From NCBI GenBank assembly GCA_022457155.1, contig JAJGOT010000218.1, forward strand, positions 1,048,001-1,112,000: a stretch of 64,000 bases of DNA. Direction: 5' to 3'. This document shows, one piece after another, positions 43,196 through 53,541 of this stretch; the first letter of the stretch is position 1, and the number at the start of each line of letters is the position of its first letter. The notes under the pieces are model-generated. The model was given only the letters and a program-made list of their open reading frames with translations, did no database searches and was not told the origin of the DNA. This stretch comes from Cladopsammia gracilis (Eukaryota; Cnidaria; Anthozoa; Scleractinia; Dendrophylliidae). The translations under genes were made by a program, and so were the position numbers.

Positions 43196-46100
43196 CTAGT
43201 GTGGGACATAGTCTTGAAAGCGTACGGGCTTTCTGACGACACGTGAAGATCTCCGTAATCCTTCTTGAACAATCGCTGGCTCGGGAATGTTCACTTCCGT
43301 TTCCCCTTCTTCAAACGAACTCTCGGGAAGAGCAGGCTCGGGAACTACTGGATTACTTGCGGAAAATTCTGACCCGGTTGGCTGGACATCCCTATCCCTT
43401 CCACCTGTAAGTTCTCTGGATACACCACTCGGGTCGTTATACTTCTTTACAAAAACACTGTTACGTTTGAACTCGACTCCAGCACCGCTTCGGACTGTCA
43501 CCTCACTTCCTGCCTTTTCAACCACCTTAAAAGGATCCGGACGGAAGTTGGTTGAAAACTTGTTTGACTTTTCTGCTTTCAGCAAAACTGTGTCACCGAC
43601 ACGTATGGACTTGGGTGTGGCACCTCTTCTTGAATCTGCATACAACTTGCCTTTCAGCTTGTTGGACCAATCTCGATCACGAACTTCTTCCAATGGCACT
43701 GCAACGGTCTCTCTTCTCAACTCCGGCAACTTCGACCTCATCTCACGCCCAAACATCAAGAAATATGGCGTGGCACCTGTGGTTGCCTGTGGAGTGGACC
43801 TGTAGGCTGCCAACCAAGTAACTAACTCGATCCTCCAATTCTTTCCTTCCAGATTCGCGATCTGAAGACATTTGAGCAAGGAACGATTCTGGCGTTCGAC
43901 CTCGCCATTCGCCTGAGGCCACAATGGTGTCGTCCGTCGGTGTTCAATACCATTGGTTTGTAGAAATGACCGAAACTCCTCGGACGCGAACTGGGGACCA
44001 TTGTCTGTCCTCAAAGAGTAAGGTACACCAAACCGGGCGAACATAGGAGTCATAGCCTCGATGATCTTGGCACTTGTGGTAGACCTCAGAACAGCAACCT
44101 CCAAAAATCTGCTAAAGTAATCGACGACCACCAAAATGCTTTCCCCTGTGGGTAGAGGTCCTAACAGATCTGCACTGCAATCTTGCCAAGGAGCACTTGG
44201 GGGTAACACACGAGACATTGGATCAGGTGGATCGTAACTTGAAGTGACTTGACAGCCATGGCACGCCTTGCACACCTTCTCCACATCTTTGTCCATTCCC
44301 GGCCACCAGACTTTACTGCGCAATCGGTATTTGGTTTTCACGATACCCTGGTGCCCTTCGTGTGCCAATCCCACCACCTTGTCTCGCAAGACCTTGGGAA
44401 CCACTATCCTTGTGCCACGAAGCAAAAGCTCGCCATAGGTACACAGTTCATCCTTGACTTGCACATATGAAGTGAGTGTACAACGATCCCAGCTGCCAGA
44501 CTTAACACAGTTCTTCACTAAAGACAGTTCCTCATCACTGTAAGACGCCTCTTCAATTTCGTTGGGTGACAAAGCAACAGGCACACAACTCTCCACCACA
44601 GCTCTGACCAAATCATACTCCTCACCATGGTCCACCTGCTCAACAGCGTTTAACCGAGACAAAGCATCAGCAATGTTCGTTTTCCCAGGCCGGTACACCA
44701 CTTTAAAATCGTACCCCTGTAAGCGCAGCACCCACCTCTCAATTCGAGCGCAAGGCTTTGACGTGCGTGAATAGATGCGTTCCAGGGGCTTGTGGTCGGT
44801 CTCCAGCTCAAAGCTCAGCCCTGACACGTACATTCCGAACCGCTCACACGCCCAGACCAGAGCCAAAGCCTCCTTCTCCGTTTGGCTGTAACGCCTCTCC
44901 ACGTCAGTCAAACTCCTCGAAGCATACGAGATAACTCTCCACGTTCCTCCTTGCTGTTGAGTAAGAACGGCACCCAAACCAACTGGGGACGCGTCTGCAA
45001 TGATTCTCGCCCTGCAGTCAGCTCTGAAATAGGCCAGTGTCTCCGCCTGTGTAATTAAATTCTTCAGATCTTGGAAAGCTGTCTGCTGTTCCTCGCCCCA
45101 TTTGAAGGTAACACCTTTTCTTGTCAACTCTTGAATTGGCTTAGCAACAGAAGCAACATCCGGCATGAACTTCGCAGAGTACTGGACCAGACCCATGAAT
45201 GAACGTACTTCAGACGCATCTTTCGGAGGCCGTGCATCTCTGATCGCAGCCACTTTCTCTTCACTTGGGTTTATGCCATCGCTGGTCAGTTCATGACCGA
45301 AGAACGTGAGCTTTGGCAACCGAAATTCGCACTTTTCTCCATTCACCGTCAACCCCACTTCTTTCAACCTGTCCAACACCGCAAAAAGACATCGGTCATG
45401 CTCGGCTACATCTTTGCCATGAATAATGAGATCATCTGCAATGTTCGCTACACCAGCGCAACCTCTCAACACATCCCTGATAATTTGCTGATACTTTTCT
45501 GGCGCTGACGTCACTCCAAACATCAGACGTTTATACCGATACAAGCCTCGGTGCGTGACAAACGTAGTGATGTATCTGCTTTCTTCGCTGAGCATAATCT
45601 GATGGAATCCCCATCTGAGGTCAATCTTGCTGAACACCGTGCTGCCATTTAAGTCGTACAAAATTTCCTCCACAGTGGGAATTGGGAATCTCTCGCGGAT
45701 TATTGCCTCATTCGCACGGCGCATGTCTACGCATACCCTTACGTCTCCATCGGGTTTCGGGATCACTACCAAAGGCGAAATCCAACTTGAAGGACCCTCT
45801 GGCACTTCCTCTATTATGTCCTGGTCAAGGAGCTCGTCTAGCTTCTTTTCCACTTTCTCTCTTAACCCGAAGGGCGTTCTCCGCACTGGCTGGGTAACAG
45901 GCTTTACTGATTCGTCGATGTGAAGTTTGAGCTCTACCCCTTTAAGCAAGCCGACACCCTCAAACAAGTCCTTGTATTTCTCTCGGATATCGCTCTCCAG
46001 CTGACCAGCAGTTACACTGTTTGCTTGTGAAGGACCAACGCGTAGGAGATTGAGTGTCTCAGCGGTTTCTCGGCCCAGCAGCGTTCGTCCGTTGCCCTTG

Positions 46101-47407
46101 ACAACCACAAAGTCTGCTTTACAATGGGCATTGCTCTCAGTCAGCATCACATCTGCAGTAAAAGTTCCAAGAGTTGGTAAAGGTTCTGTTCCCCCATATG
46201 CAAAGAGCTCTCTAGCTGATTTGCGTGACTCGCATCTGATTCCGTTCAGTTTAAGCATCTCCCAGGTCTGTTGACCAATCACATTACACGTAGCTCCAGA
46301 ATCGATAAGCACATCAGACAACACCACACCTCCGACGACTAAAGTCACCACACCACAGTTTTGCCTCCCGTCTTCCACCACAAACGCATAGTTGGGACCT
46401 TGAGCTCCTCGAGGAGGTTCTGCATCCTGGCCTTCTGTGACAAGATTCATCTCGCGAGGCCTCCCGCGTCCCCGCGCGCGTCCACGTCCACCACCTCGTC
46501 TGCCCCTGCCGACTTTGGACCCTGGTTCAGGCGTATTGCGTTGCTGGCCTCGAGGACACTTGACCTTAAAGTGCCCAATGCCTCCACAACCTCTGCAAAC
46601 TCGGTCACGAGCCGGACACTTTCTGTCTCCACTGAAATGTCCTTCTTGCCCGCAACTGAAGCATGTCTTCTTTTTCCTGGAACCAGCAATTGCATCAGAC
46701 TTGCCTGCACCCACTGCATTTAACTGATCACTCACTTGACCTTGGCCCTGTTGACCTTGGCTGTTCACTGGACTTCCCGCTTGTAACTGATCAGCACTGT
46801 ATTGTTTCAACTGGCGATCAACTGCTTCTTGTGATCTTGCAATTCTCAACAAATCTTCCAATGTGACTGCTCCCTCTTTCTCCAGGAATTTCCGACGCAA
46901 TTTACTCGAATAACATTTATCGATCACTTGATCACGGATGTAGTCATCTTCGTTTTCGCCAAATTCACAACTAGTCGCACGTTGACGAAGCCTACAAACG
47001 AACTGATCGACAGTTTCTCCGCTTTCCTGCGCGATTTGCCTGAACAGGTGCCTCTCGAAAGGAACATTTGCCTTTGGAATGAAATAGTCATCCAACACTT
47101 TAACTGTTTCCGCAAAACTGGAACTCGCACCCTCGCCGGCAAGCGTAAAATAAATTTCCTGCACATCTATTCCGGCCACATGTAAAAACAAAGCTCGCTT
47201 CTGTCCGTCATTCTGTACTCCTTTCCCGGTAACGTACAAATTAAACGCTCTCTTCCATTTCTTCCACCGTTGATTCAAACTGTGTGGTTCAACCTTTGGA
47301 TTAAACCGTTCTAAAGTTCCAACATCCAAAACAACCGCCGTACTCGAACCACTTGAACTAGGCGTACCCGATTCGCTCGATTCCTCGCCTCCCGGCATCG
47401 CTGACAA
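43196..47407 (-). CDS. Gypsy Gag-Pol polyprotein, intact
   Basis: 1403 residues in one frame. Gag occupies about 1-245, followed by two zinc knuckles (CFSCGQEGHFSGDRKC 249-264; CRGCGGIGHFKVKC 271-284), an Arg/Gly-rich linker (about 300-318), aspartic protease (VLIDSGATCNVIG, Asp 369), reverse transcriptase (VCVDMRRANEAI about 558; catalytic ADDL 657-660), RNase H (DAS 805; TDHKPL about 870), and integrase with H2C2 finger (HEGHQG from 1016; CKACHGC to 1052) and DDE residues near 1080, 1135 and 1169. Gag and Pol share a frame with no frameshift site. No internal stop, so the copy may still be active. Confidence 0.95.
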   Translation of the reverse strand: MSAMPGGEESSESGTPSSSGSSTAVVLDVGTLERFNPKVEPHSLNQRWKKWKRAFNLYVTGKGVQNDGQKRALFLHVAGIDVQEIYFTLAGEGASSSFAETVKVLDDYFIPKANVPFERHLFRQIAQESGETVDQFVCRLRQRATSCEFGENEDDYIRDQVIDKCYSSKLRRKFLEKEGAVTLEDLLRIARSQEAVDRQLKQYSADQLQAGSPVNSQGQQGQGQVSDQLNAVGAGKSDAIAGSRKKKTCFSCGQEGHFSGDRKCPARDRVCRGCGGIGHFKVKCPRGQQRNTPEPGSKVGRGRRGGGRGRARGRGRPREMNLVTEGQDAEPPRGAQGPNYAFVVEDGRQNCGVVTLVVGGVVLSDVLIDSGATCNVIGQQTWEMLKLNGIRCESRKSARELFAYGGTEPLPTLGTFTADVMLTESNAHCKADFVVVKGNGRTLLGRETAETLNLLRVGPSQANSVTAGQLESDIREKYKDLFEGVGLLKGVELKLHIDESVKPVTQPVRRTPFGLREKVEKKLDELLDQDIIEEVPEGPSSWISPLVVIPKPDGDVRVCVDMRRANEAIIRERFPIPTVEEILYDLNGSTVFSKIDLRWGFHQIMLSEESRYITTFVTHRGLYRYKRLMFGVTSAPEKYQQIIRDVLRGCAGVANIADDLIIHGKDVAEHDRCLFAVLDRLKEVGLTVNGEKCEFRLPKLTFFGHELTSDGINPSEEKVAAIRDARPPKDASEVRSFMGLVQYSAKFMPDVASVAKPIQELTRKGVTFKWGEEQQTAFQDLKNLITQAETLAYFRADCRARIIADASPVGLGAVLTQQQGGTWRVISYASRSLTDVERRYSQTEKEALALVWACERFGMYVSGLSFELETDHKPLERIYSRTSKPCARIERWVLRLQGYDFKVVYRPGKTNIADALSRLNAVEQVDHGEEYDLVRAVVESCVPVALSPNEIEEASYSDEELSLVKNCVKSGSWDRCTLTSYVQVKDELCTYGELLLRGTRIVVPKVLRDKVVGLAHEGHQGIVKTKYRLRSKVWWPGMDKDVEKVCKACHGCQVTSSYDPPDPMSRVLPPSAPWQDCSADLLGPLPTGESILVVVDYFSRFLEVAVLRSTTSAKIIEAMTPMFARFGVPYSLRTDNGPQFASEEFRSFLQTNGIEHRRTTPLWPQANGEVERQNRSLLKCLQIANLEGKNWRIELVTWLAAYRSTPQATTGATPYFLMFGREMRSKLPELRRETVAVPLEEVRDRDWSNKLKGKLYADSRRGATPKSIRVGDTVLLKAEKSNKFSTNFRPDPFKVVEKAGSEVTVRSGAGVEFKRNSVFVKKYNDPSGVSRELTGGRDRDVQPTGSEFSASNPVVPEPALPESSFEEGETEVNIPEPAIVQEGLRRSSRVVRKPVRFQDYVPH

Positions 47408-47439
47408 AATCCCTGTCGACTACCACGACAAATCGCTCG

Positions 47440-47452
47440 ATCCTCGTCGCCA
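47440..47452 (-). other. Gypsy primer-binding site (tRNA-Ser GCU type)
   Basis: Minus strand TGGCGACGAGGAT starts one base after the 5' LTR. It is complementary to a tRNA 3' end ATCCTCGTCGCCA, which matches the conserved animal tRNA-Ser(GCU) acceptor end as I know it. Confidence 0.75.
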
Positions 47453-47453
47453 A

Positions 47454-47650
47454 TGTAGACACGTACGGCTTAAACAACGACTGGAAAGAAACACACACTT
47501 TATTCCTGAACTGGCTGTTAGTCCACTGACTTTCACACACTTCCTTGAATACATTACATTCGCTTTTATATACTCTTAAACAACGCCCTAACCGTGATTG
47601 GCTGAACTCGCACGCTCGACATTACACGTGAATTCTCGCTCGACACTACA
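47454..47650 (-). repeat. Gypsy 5' LTR
   Basis: 197 bases, TGTAGACACGTACGG... to ...CTCGACACTACA. On the minus strand this LTR would drive transcription. Confidence 0.95.
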
Positions 47651-47655
47651 CAGAC
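47651..47655. repeat. Gypsy target-site duplication, right
   Basis: CAGAC, matching 42876-42880. Confidence 0.9.
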
Positions 47656-48406
47656 AACTTCGACAGCTTGAAGTGTTTAATTACTAACTTAAGCAAGGAA
47701 ATGAAAAGCGACTTCAGCAAGCTCCACGAAGAAATTAATAATCTTAGGGAAGACCTAAGAAAGGATGTAGACGAAGCAAAATCCATAGCAAAGCAAGTTG
47801 AGAAAAGAGTCGAAGAAGCGTGGTTGACAATCGACGAAACGAAGGTGTCGATCAGCGCTTTGAAAGCCGAAAACGTTGACTAACCGAAATAACAGACCTT
47901 CGCAATGAGCTGGCTAAGACAAAACAGAAGCGTTAAGAAGCACAAGAAAGCTGCACTGCCCTAGAAAATTACACACGAAGAGAAAACTTAAAAGTTAATA
48001 ACATCTCTGAACTGGCCGAAGAAGGTGAGAAAGTTTCAACAAAAGAACTACTCTGTGACATTCTACAAAATGAACTAAACATTGACACCTCCCACATGAG
48101 ATTCTAAGCAGTTCACAGAGTTGGCAAACCGAAGAACGACCGACCAAGACCAATAATAGCAAGATTTGTGTGAAGAGAAGATCGAGATCATGTCTTTAAA
48201 AAAAGGGAACCTCAAGAACAGCCTCATTTCAACGGAGCTTACATCACGGCGGATTACACTCGAGCAATACAAGAAGAAAGAAGGCCTCTAATCAAGGCCA
48301 TGTTTAAAGCAAAAGAACAGGGCAAAGAGGCAAAGGTCATTGGAAGGACACTCTTTATTGAGGACCAAGATTACACTATTGATACCATTCCTGAGAAACC
48401 GTTTTG
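47656..48406 (+). pseudogene. LINE ORF1, coiled coil and L1 ORF1p-like domain
   Basis: Resumes after the gypsy: KEMKSDFSKLHEEINNLRED then heptad-rich VDEAKSIAKQVEKRVEEAW, a coiled coil. After a stop at 47881 the frame changes to NISELAEEGEKVSTKELLCD, AVHRVGKPKNDRPRPIIARF, REPQEQPHFNGAYITADYTR and IGRTLFIEDQDYTIDTIPEK, ending at a TGA near 48404. HRVGKPKxDRPRPIIARF and the TADYT...ER motif mark the RNA-binding Transposase_22 (L1 ORF1p) fold. At least three inactivating changes. Confidence 0.75.
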
Positions 48407-48691
48407 AATTTTGACTTTGCTGTGTCTATCTAACATTAGCACTCGTCAATAACTAGCGGTATTACCATACTTAAAAGCGAAACTGGCTTCAGCTGAAAAC
48501 CACAATTATTTTTTTTGGTCAGGCTCCCATTAAGCCTTCAAAGCACTCGAAAGATTTAGTTTTATATTTTTTTCTTATAAGCATTCTTATTTGTCTTTTT
48601 ATAATTATTTTTTTTTTAGGAATTATGCACACTATTAATGGTAGGAGATTTGGAAATAATTCAATGAAAATGGCTTGCAGCCCAGCTGAAT

Positions 48692-50284
48692 TTGCAATCA
48701 CTTAAAACTGAGACACCGAAAGAATTCACAATTTGTTCATTGAATGTACGTGGTCTAGGTGACGAGGTAAAACGAAGGGAAACGTTCAGATGGCTAAGGA
48801 ACAAAAAATTTTCTATTTACTTCCTACAAGAGGTTCATTCCGCAAAAGATACCGCTACGATTTGGACGAATGAGTGGGGCTATAAAACAATTTTCAGCAG
48901 CTGCTCTAGCTCGAAAGCAGGAGTCTGTATTCTTTTTAACAACAATTTCTCTTTTCAACTGCTTAAGCAATACTCCGATCCAGAGGGTAGATTCATCATA
49001 GCAGAATTAGCTACAAGCGAAAGAATTATAACGCTGATAAATATATATGCACCCAATAAGGACGACCCAGACTTTATGCAGAAAGTTTTAGACATCGCAA
49101 CCGATTTCACCTGCGACGATATAATTTTTGGTGGCGATTTTAATCTAGTTCAAGACATTAAGAAAGACAAAAAAGGGGGTAATCCGACAACTCACAACAA
49201 AGCTTTAAACAAACTCAAAAATATAGCCGCAAATTTAGATTTGACCGATATATGGAGAGATATGCACTGGGATGAACTAAGGTACACCTGGAGGCAGCGA
49301 AAACCAGAAATCCATTGTAGATTAGACTATTTTTTAATTAAGCAAGGCTTGAGCCCGAATGTCTCGCATTCCGATATTATACCTGGCTATAGGACAGATC
49401 ACTCAATGGTTACACTATCGGTCACACTGCAAGCCAACCCCTGAGGCCCCGGCTACTGGAAATTAAATATTTCTTTCCTTATTGAATCGGAATTTATTGC
49501 CGACATCAAAGCGACCATTCAGGGTGTTAAAGAGCAATATGAGGACGATCAAAATGTTGACGACTCTCTGCTTTGGGAAATGGTTAAACTAAAAGTAAGA
49601 GAGTACTCGATTAGATATGCAAAGAAAAAGAAAGTACAACAAACAAACTTGGAAAAACAGATCGAAGACAAAATCTGCATACTTGAGAAAATCGTGGAAG
49701 ATGCCAAAACACTTCCTCACGAGAAAACCTTAGCTATTGAATCTTTAGATAAAGCCAAGCGTGAATTCGAACTCATTAATCAATACAAAACAAAAGGAGC
49801 TATAATAAGAAGTAGAGCGAAATGGTACAACGAGGGCGAAAAAAACAGCAGGTATTTTCTTAACCTTGAAAAAAGACATAATAAACAAAGCGTTATAGGG
49901 CAGTTAAAGGTGGCAAACGGGCGCACTCTTACCAAAGACAAAGACATACTAGAAGAATGCAAACGATTCTACAAAAATCTATATACATCACAAAAAACGG
50001 AAAATGCAAACATAAATAAAGACCTTTTCTTCCCTGAAAACAATGAATGTAAATTATCTCCAGAAGATGCAATTTCTTGTGAAGGAATACTGACGGAGAA
50101 GGAATGTTTTGAAGCCCTTAAAACAATGGAACCTAATAAATCTCCAGGTACGGACGGAATACCAGCTGAATTTTACAAGGTCTTTTGGAAAGATCTATCC
50201 AATTTGTTCATAAAAGCAATCAACGCATCTTACAATCGCGGAAGGCTAGGAATTTCCCAAAGGAGAGGGTTAATTAACAATTAG
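48692..50284 (+). pseudogene. LINE ORF2: endonuclease and N-terminal RT region
   Basis: Endonuclease motifs in order: ICSLNVRGLGDEVKR, FLQEVHS, INIYAPN, GGDFNLVQD, RLDYFLI and PGYRTDHSMV, the AP-endonuclease fold that nicks target DNA. A single TGA at 49442 (after LQANP) interrupts the frame, which then continues unbroken through GPGYWKLN, IRSRAKWYNEGEKNSRYFLN and MEPNKSPGTDGIPAEFYK (RT block 1) to QRRGLI, where a small element is inserted. Apart from the one nonsense change this half is intact. Confidence 0.85.
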
Positions 50285-50347
50285 ACCCGTAGCCCGAAAG
50301 GGCTACGGGTCAATAGCCCATGAGGCGAAGCCGAATGGGCTATTGAC

Positions 50348-50381
<34 letters not shown>

Positions 50382-50529
50382 TAGTATCACCCAACTAGTC
50401 GGACAGAAAAAGGCAATAATAAAAAAAAAGCAATTGCAAGTTGAAGAAATATTTATTTGGGAATAAAACGAAAAATAAAACCGGCGAATTTCGCTACTCG
50501 ATGACTATTACTATTAGACCCCTAGTAGC

Positions 50530-50567
<38 letters not shown>

Positions 50568-50585
50568 GTTGGGTGATACTAATTA
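50279..50585. mobile_element. Small nested insertion with 7-bp duplication TAATTAA
   Basis: TAATTAA lies at 50271-50277 or so (within GGGTTAATTAACAATTAG) and again at 50579-50586; removing what lies between restores the LINE frame (QRRGLI followed by KLIPKKN). The insert has two foldbacks: CAATTAGACCCGTAGCCC.../...GGGTCTAATTG (to about 50378) and GTATCACCCAACTAGT.../...ACTAGTTGGGTGATAC (50384-50579). Either one element with two hairpins or a MITE next to a palindrome. Positions are good to a few bases. Confidence 0.7.
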
Positions 50586-50586
50586 A

Positions 50587-51895
50587 ACTTATCCCTAAAA
50601 AGAACAATATTCTTTCAAATTTGAAAAACTGGCGCCCTCTCACTCTTCTAAATACAGATTAGATTACAAAATTGCAGCAAAGGCAATAGCGAATCGGCTA
50701 AAAAAGGTGCTTCCTAAGCTCATAAATCACGATCAAATAGGCTTTCTTAAAGATAGATCTATCAGCTCAAACATCCGATTGATCGAAGGTTTGATAAGAC
50801 ATACAGAAGAAGAAAAAATTCCAGGTCTTCTATTATTTGTCGATTTCGAAAAAGCTTTTGATACCTTAGAATGGTCCTTTGTTCAGCAGGCGTTCGAATA
50901 CTACAAATTTGGCGCTTCTTTAAAAAAAATGGATTGAACTCTTTTACGTTGAAATTGAAAGCAGTGTAGTAAACAATGGCTGGTCATCTGACTTTTTCAC
51001 TCTGGGAAGAGGCGTTAGACAAGGTTGCCCTTATCTCCTTACATCTTTATTCTTTGTACTGAGATAATGGCTTCAGCAATTCGACGTAATTCGGATATAA
51101 GAGGCATCCCAATAGACGGAGAAGAAACAAAAATAAGTTTATACGCAGATGACACTACTTTAATCCTTGACGGCATAAAATCATCATTACAATTTTCACT
51201 AACCACATTGGATGCCTTTCAAACGGTATCTGGCCTTAAAATCAACAACGAAAAAACCGAAGCCCTCTGGATCGGAGCGCTGAGCGGAAGTGAAAAAGAA
51301 TTGTTTCCTGAGCGTAATTTTAAGTGGGCCAAAGACTCCGTAAAAGCAATAGGTGTGTGGTTCTCTCATTATGCAAAAAATCGCAAGCCCAAAACTTTAA
51401 GGAAAAAACTGAAAAAATTCAAAACCTAATCGAAAGTTGGACTTTCCGCCGATTAACCTTTTTTGGGAAAATAACCGTCATAAAAGCTTTCCTAACTTCG
51501 CAATTAGTTTACATTTTAACGCCTTTGCCATTAGACCATTGCGCTCTAAAGGAAATCAATCATCTTCTCTTCCATTTCCTATGGGATGGTAAAAAGGACA
51601 AAATTAAGCGCTCTGTTATGATAGGCGACTACAGGAATGGGGGAGCGAAAATGACAGATATTTTCACATTCAATGCTTCACTTAAAACTACCTGGATAAA
51701 AACAATATATAGATGAAAACAATAATGGTAAATGGAAAAATCTATTTAACCTTTCACTTAAGATGTATGGTGGTCCACTCATTTTTAAAGGGAATGTCAG
51801 CAAAAATGACATTAACAAAATGAACATCAAAGATACCTTTTTAAGAGATCTTCTTGAAATATGGGCGGATTTGAATTACAAAAACGGCCATATCG
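50587..51895 (+). pseudogene. LINE ORF2: reverse transcriptase, central part
   Basis: RT blocks in order: LSNLKNWRPLTLLN, YKIAAKAIANRLKKVLPKLI, DQIGFLKDRSISSNIR, LFVDFEKAFDTLEW, then (frame changes near 50935-51030) the catalytic SLYADDTTLIL, GLKINNEKTEALWIG, and ITVIKAFLTSQLVYIL, FLWDGKKDKIKR. The YADD box is intact, but at least three frameshifts or stops (about 50935, 51430, 51715) break it. Family features fit the L1/Tx1 group. Confidence 0.85.
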
Positions 51896-52402
51896 TTAGC
51901 GGATTTTCGAAAAATGGCTTTGTGGAACAATTCTTTGGTACGTATAGCAAATGCACCAGTTTAATATAGATTGCACTATAGGGCAGTCCCAAAAAAGATG
52001 TAACAGTGTTTCCGGATTTTTTTGACAGAAAGAGCAGATTTCATTATCCTTTATTCCAATCTTACTCAAAAATGTATTAGTGGCGATTCTACGGTGAATA
52101 AACTTGAATTGAAAGTTCCTAAGTTTGCAGCTTTGAGTACAAATAAAAGGTTTCAAAAATATTTGCTGCCATTGAATGGTTTCTAGCTTTTCGATTTCAC
52201 AGTCTACTTCCCACTTTGTTTGGCTTTTTTCAGGAGCAGTCACTTTTTTGAATAACAGGGTCTTATAAACAGCGCGGCTAAGATTTTTACAATTTAAAGC
52301 TTTGACGCTCCAGTCAGTGTTATTGATTTTATGATGGTCAGGCGGTAGTAGTATAGGGCCAGCAAACTTAACCCCGCAATGGATTTCCCTTGGATTTCCC
52401 AC
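51896..52402 (-). pseudogene. Inverted LINE ORF2 C-terminal segment
   Basis: The minus strand reads NNTDWSVKALNCKNLSRAVY, KWEVDCEIEKLETIQWQQIF, FQFKFIHRRIATNTFLSKIG, NEICSFCQKNPETLLHLFWD and CPIVQSIL: the cysteine/histidine region that normally follows RT in L1/Tx1-type ORF2. It is open for 168 codons but points opposite to the rest of the LINE, meeting it tail to tail near 51895. Confidence 0.8.
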
Positions 52403-52545
52403 ATACTAATTTGGATTTCCGCATACTAATTTGGATTTCCCTCATACTAATTTGGATTAGGTGCCTAGTAAGTGCCTAGTCAATGACGTCACAATATGCC
52501 TTGCCGCATACTAATTTGGATTTCCCGTATACTAATAAACGGAAT
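52385..52545. repeat. Short tandem repeat, CATACTAATTTGGATTTCC
   Basis: Four or five units of CATACTAATTTGGATTTCC, partly separated by GTGCCTAGTAAGTGCCTAGT. It marks the boundary of the inverted LINE segment. Confidence 0.75.
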
Positions 52546-53533
52546 GCCGAGTCAACTACCTATTCCTTTTGTGTTATTCTGAAACAATAGAAACAATAGA
52601 CCGGCCCAAACTTGCAAGCAAAAAAACAACTGACACAGATATCCTTTACAGAGATAGATCAAAACAACATATCTTTACCACTAGACCATCGACGTTGTGG
52701 CCGATATTATAGCTGAATAAACTAATTAGAGGTTTCCGAAACATTGAAGTTTAGAAGCAATAAAATTGCACAATATAAAAAACCACTTCTTATTCGTATT
52801 TTCCGCAACATTCTCATTGCCGCTTCATCGCTAGACTCTATATCGATTTTCAGTTTCCCAGCCATCACCCACTTTAAGTTTTAATTTCTTTTCCGGTAGC
52901 TTCAACGTTCAAACTTTTAATTATGCGAACTTTAACTGAACTAAATTTGCATGAAAAATTAGCACCTCGGAAAAATAAACAAAGCAACCAATTACATGCG
53001 TTACTAAAACAACAAACCCACACTCTGTTTAAGTAAAATATATATTTAATAATAACAAAACGTATTGAGGTTTCATCAAATCATTATGTCAACAAAAGCT
53101 GTTTTAATTTATTTAGAACAACTCAAATCCATATACTACACAAATGATAAGGAAATCAAGAACAAAATGTTAGAATGAAATAGCTTTTCGGACGTAGCGC
53201 GAATTCACTATAAGGCCGTATTGCAGTCCTAAAGCTTTGCTGCCTTTTTTCGAAAGCAATGGTTTCCTCTGAAAACGATTTTACGTTTGGTTCATCTCCG
53301 TGTAAGTAAATCCACTTTGTTTTATCGTTTGAATAATGTCTTAATTTAACTGGAGAACTCGGACGGAGGTTGTAAGGATTTTGGGAACTGGTATATTTCT
53401 ATAACGCCGCGTTTTTCATCCAAGAAATTTTTATTCGAGCCTGTTTTCGCAAATCCTTGATCCTATATATTAAAAGTAACTAGATATCCGTGTTTTCTGT
53501 TGTGATCAAATGATAGGGGTACAGGAGGGGTAC
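52546..53533. other. Noncoding stretch
   Basis: AT-rich, no gene seen. A tRNA-like A-box (TTACCACTAGACCA on +) near 52677 has no B-box partner. Confidence 0.4.
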
Positions 53534-53541
53534 AGGAGGGG

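Larger units (their letters stand above)
42881..47650 (-). mobile_element. Complete Ty3/gypsy LTR retrotransposon
   Basis: 4770 bases with 197-base LTRs beginning TGTAG and ending CTACA, a 5-bp target duplication CAGAC, a primer-binding site, a polypurine tract and one uninterrupted 1403-codon Gag-Pol frame. LTRs differ at one of 197 positions, so it inserted recently. It reads on the minus strand. Confidence 0.96.
42640..52402 (+). mobile_element. L1/Tx1-like LINE, interrupted by other elements
   Basis: A two-ORF non-LTR retrotransposon on the + strand: an ORF1 with coiled coil and L1 ORF1p-like domain, then ORF2 with apurinic endonuclease and reverse transcriptase. It is split by a gypsy element at 42881-47650 and by a small insertion at 50286-50580. 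Its 3' coding part lies inverted at 51896-52402. The 5' limit (near 42640) and 3' limit are uncertain; no poly(A) was seen. Confidence 0.8.

Noticed and set aside
43287..47185. Plus-strand open frames across the gypsy element
   Set aside because: They are antisense to the intact Gag-Pol frame and show no independent motifs.
42881..47650. Endogenous retrovirus
   Set aside because: No envelope-like frame follows integrase, and the single Gag-Pol frame with short LTRs is ordinary Ty3/gypsy.
51896..52402. Independent host gene with a Cys/His motif on the minus strand
   Set aside because: The motif order is that of an L1/Tx1 ORF2 C-terminus, and the matching LINE lies directly beside it.
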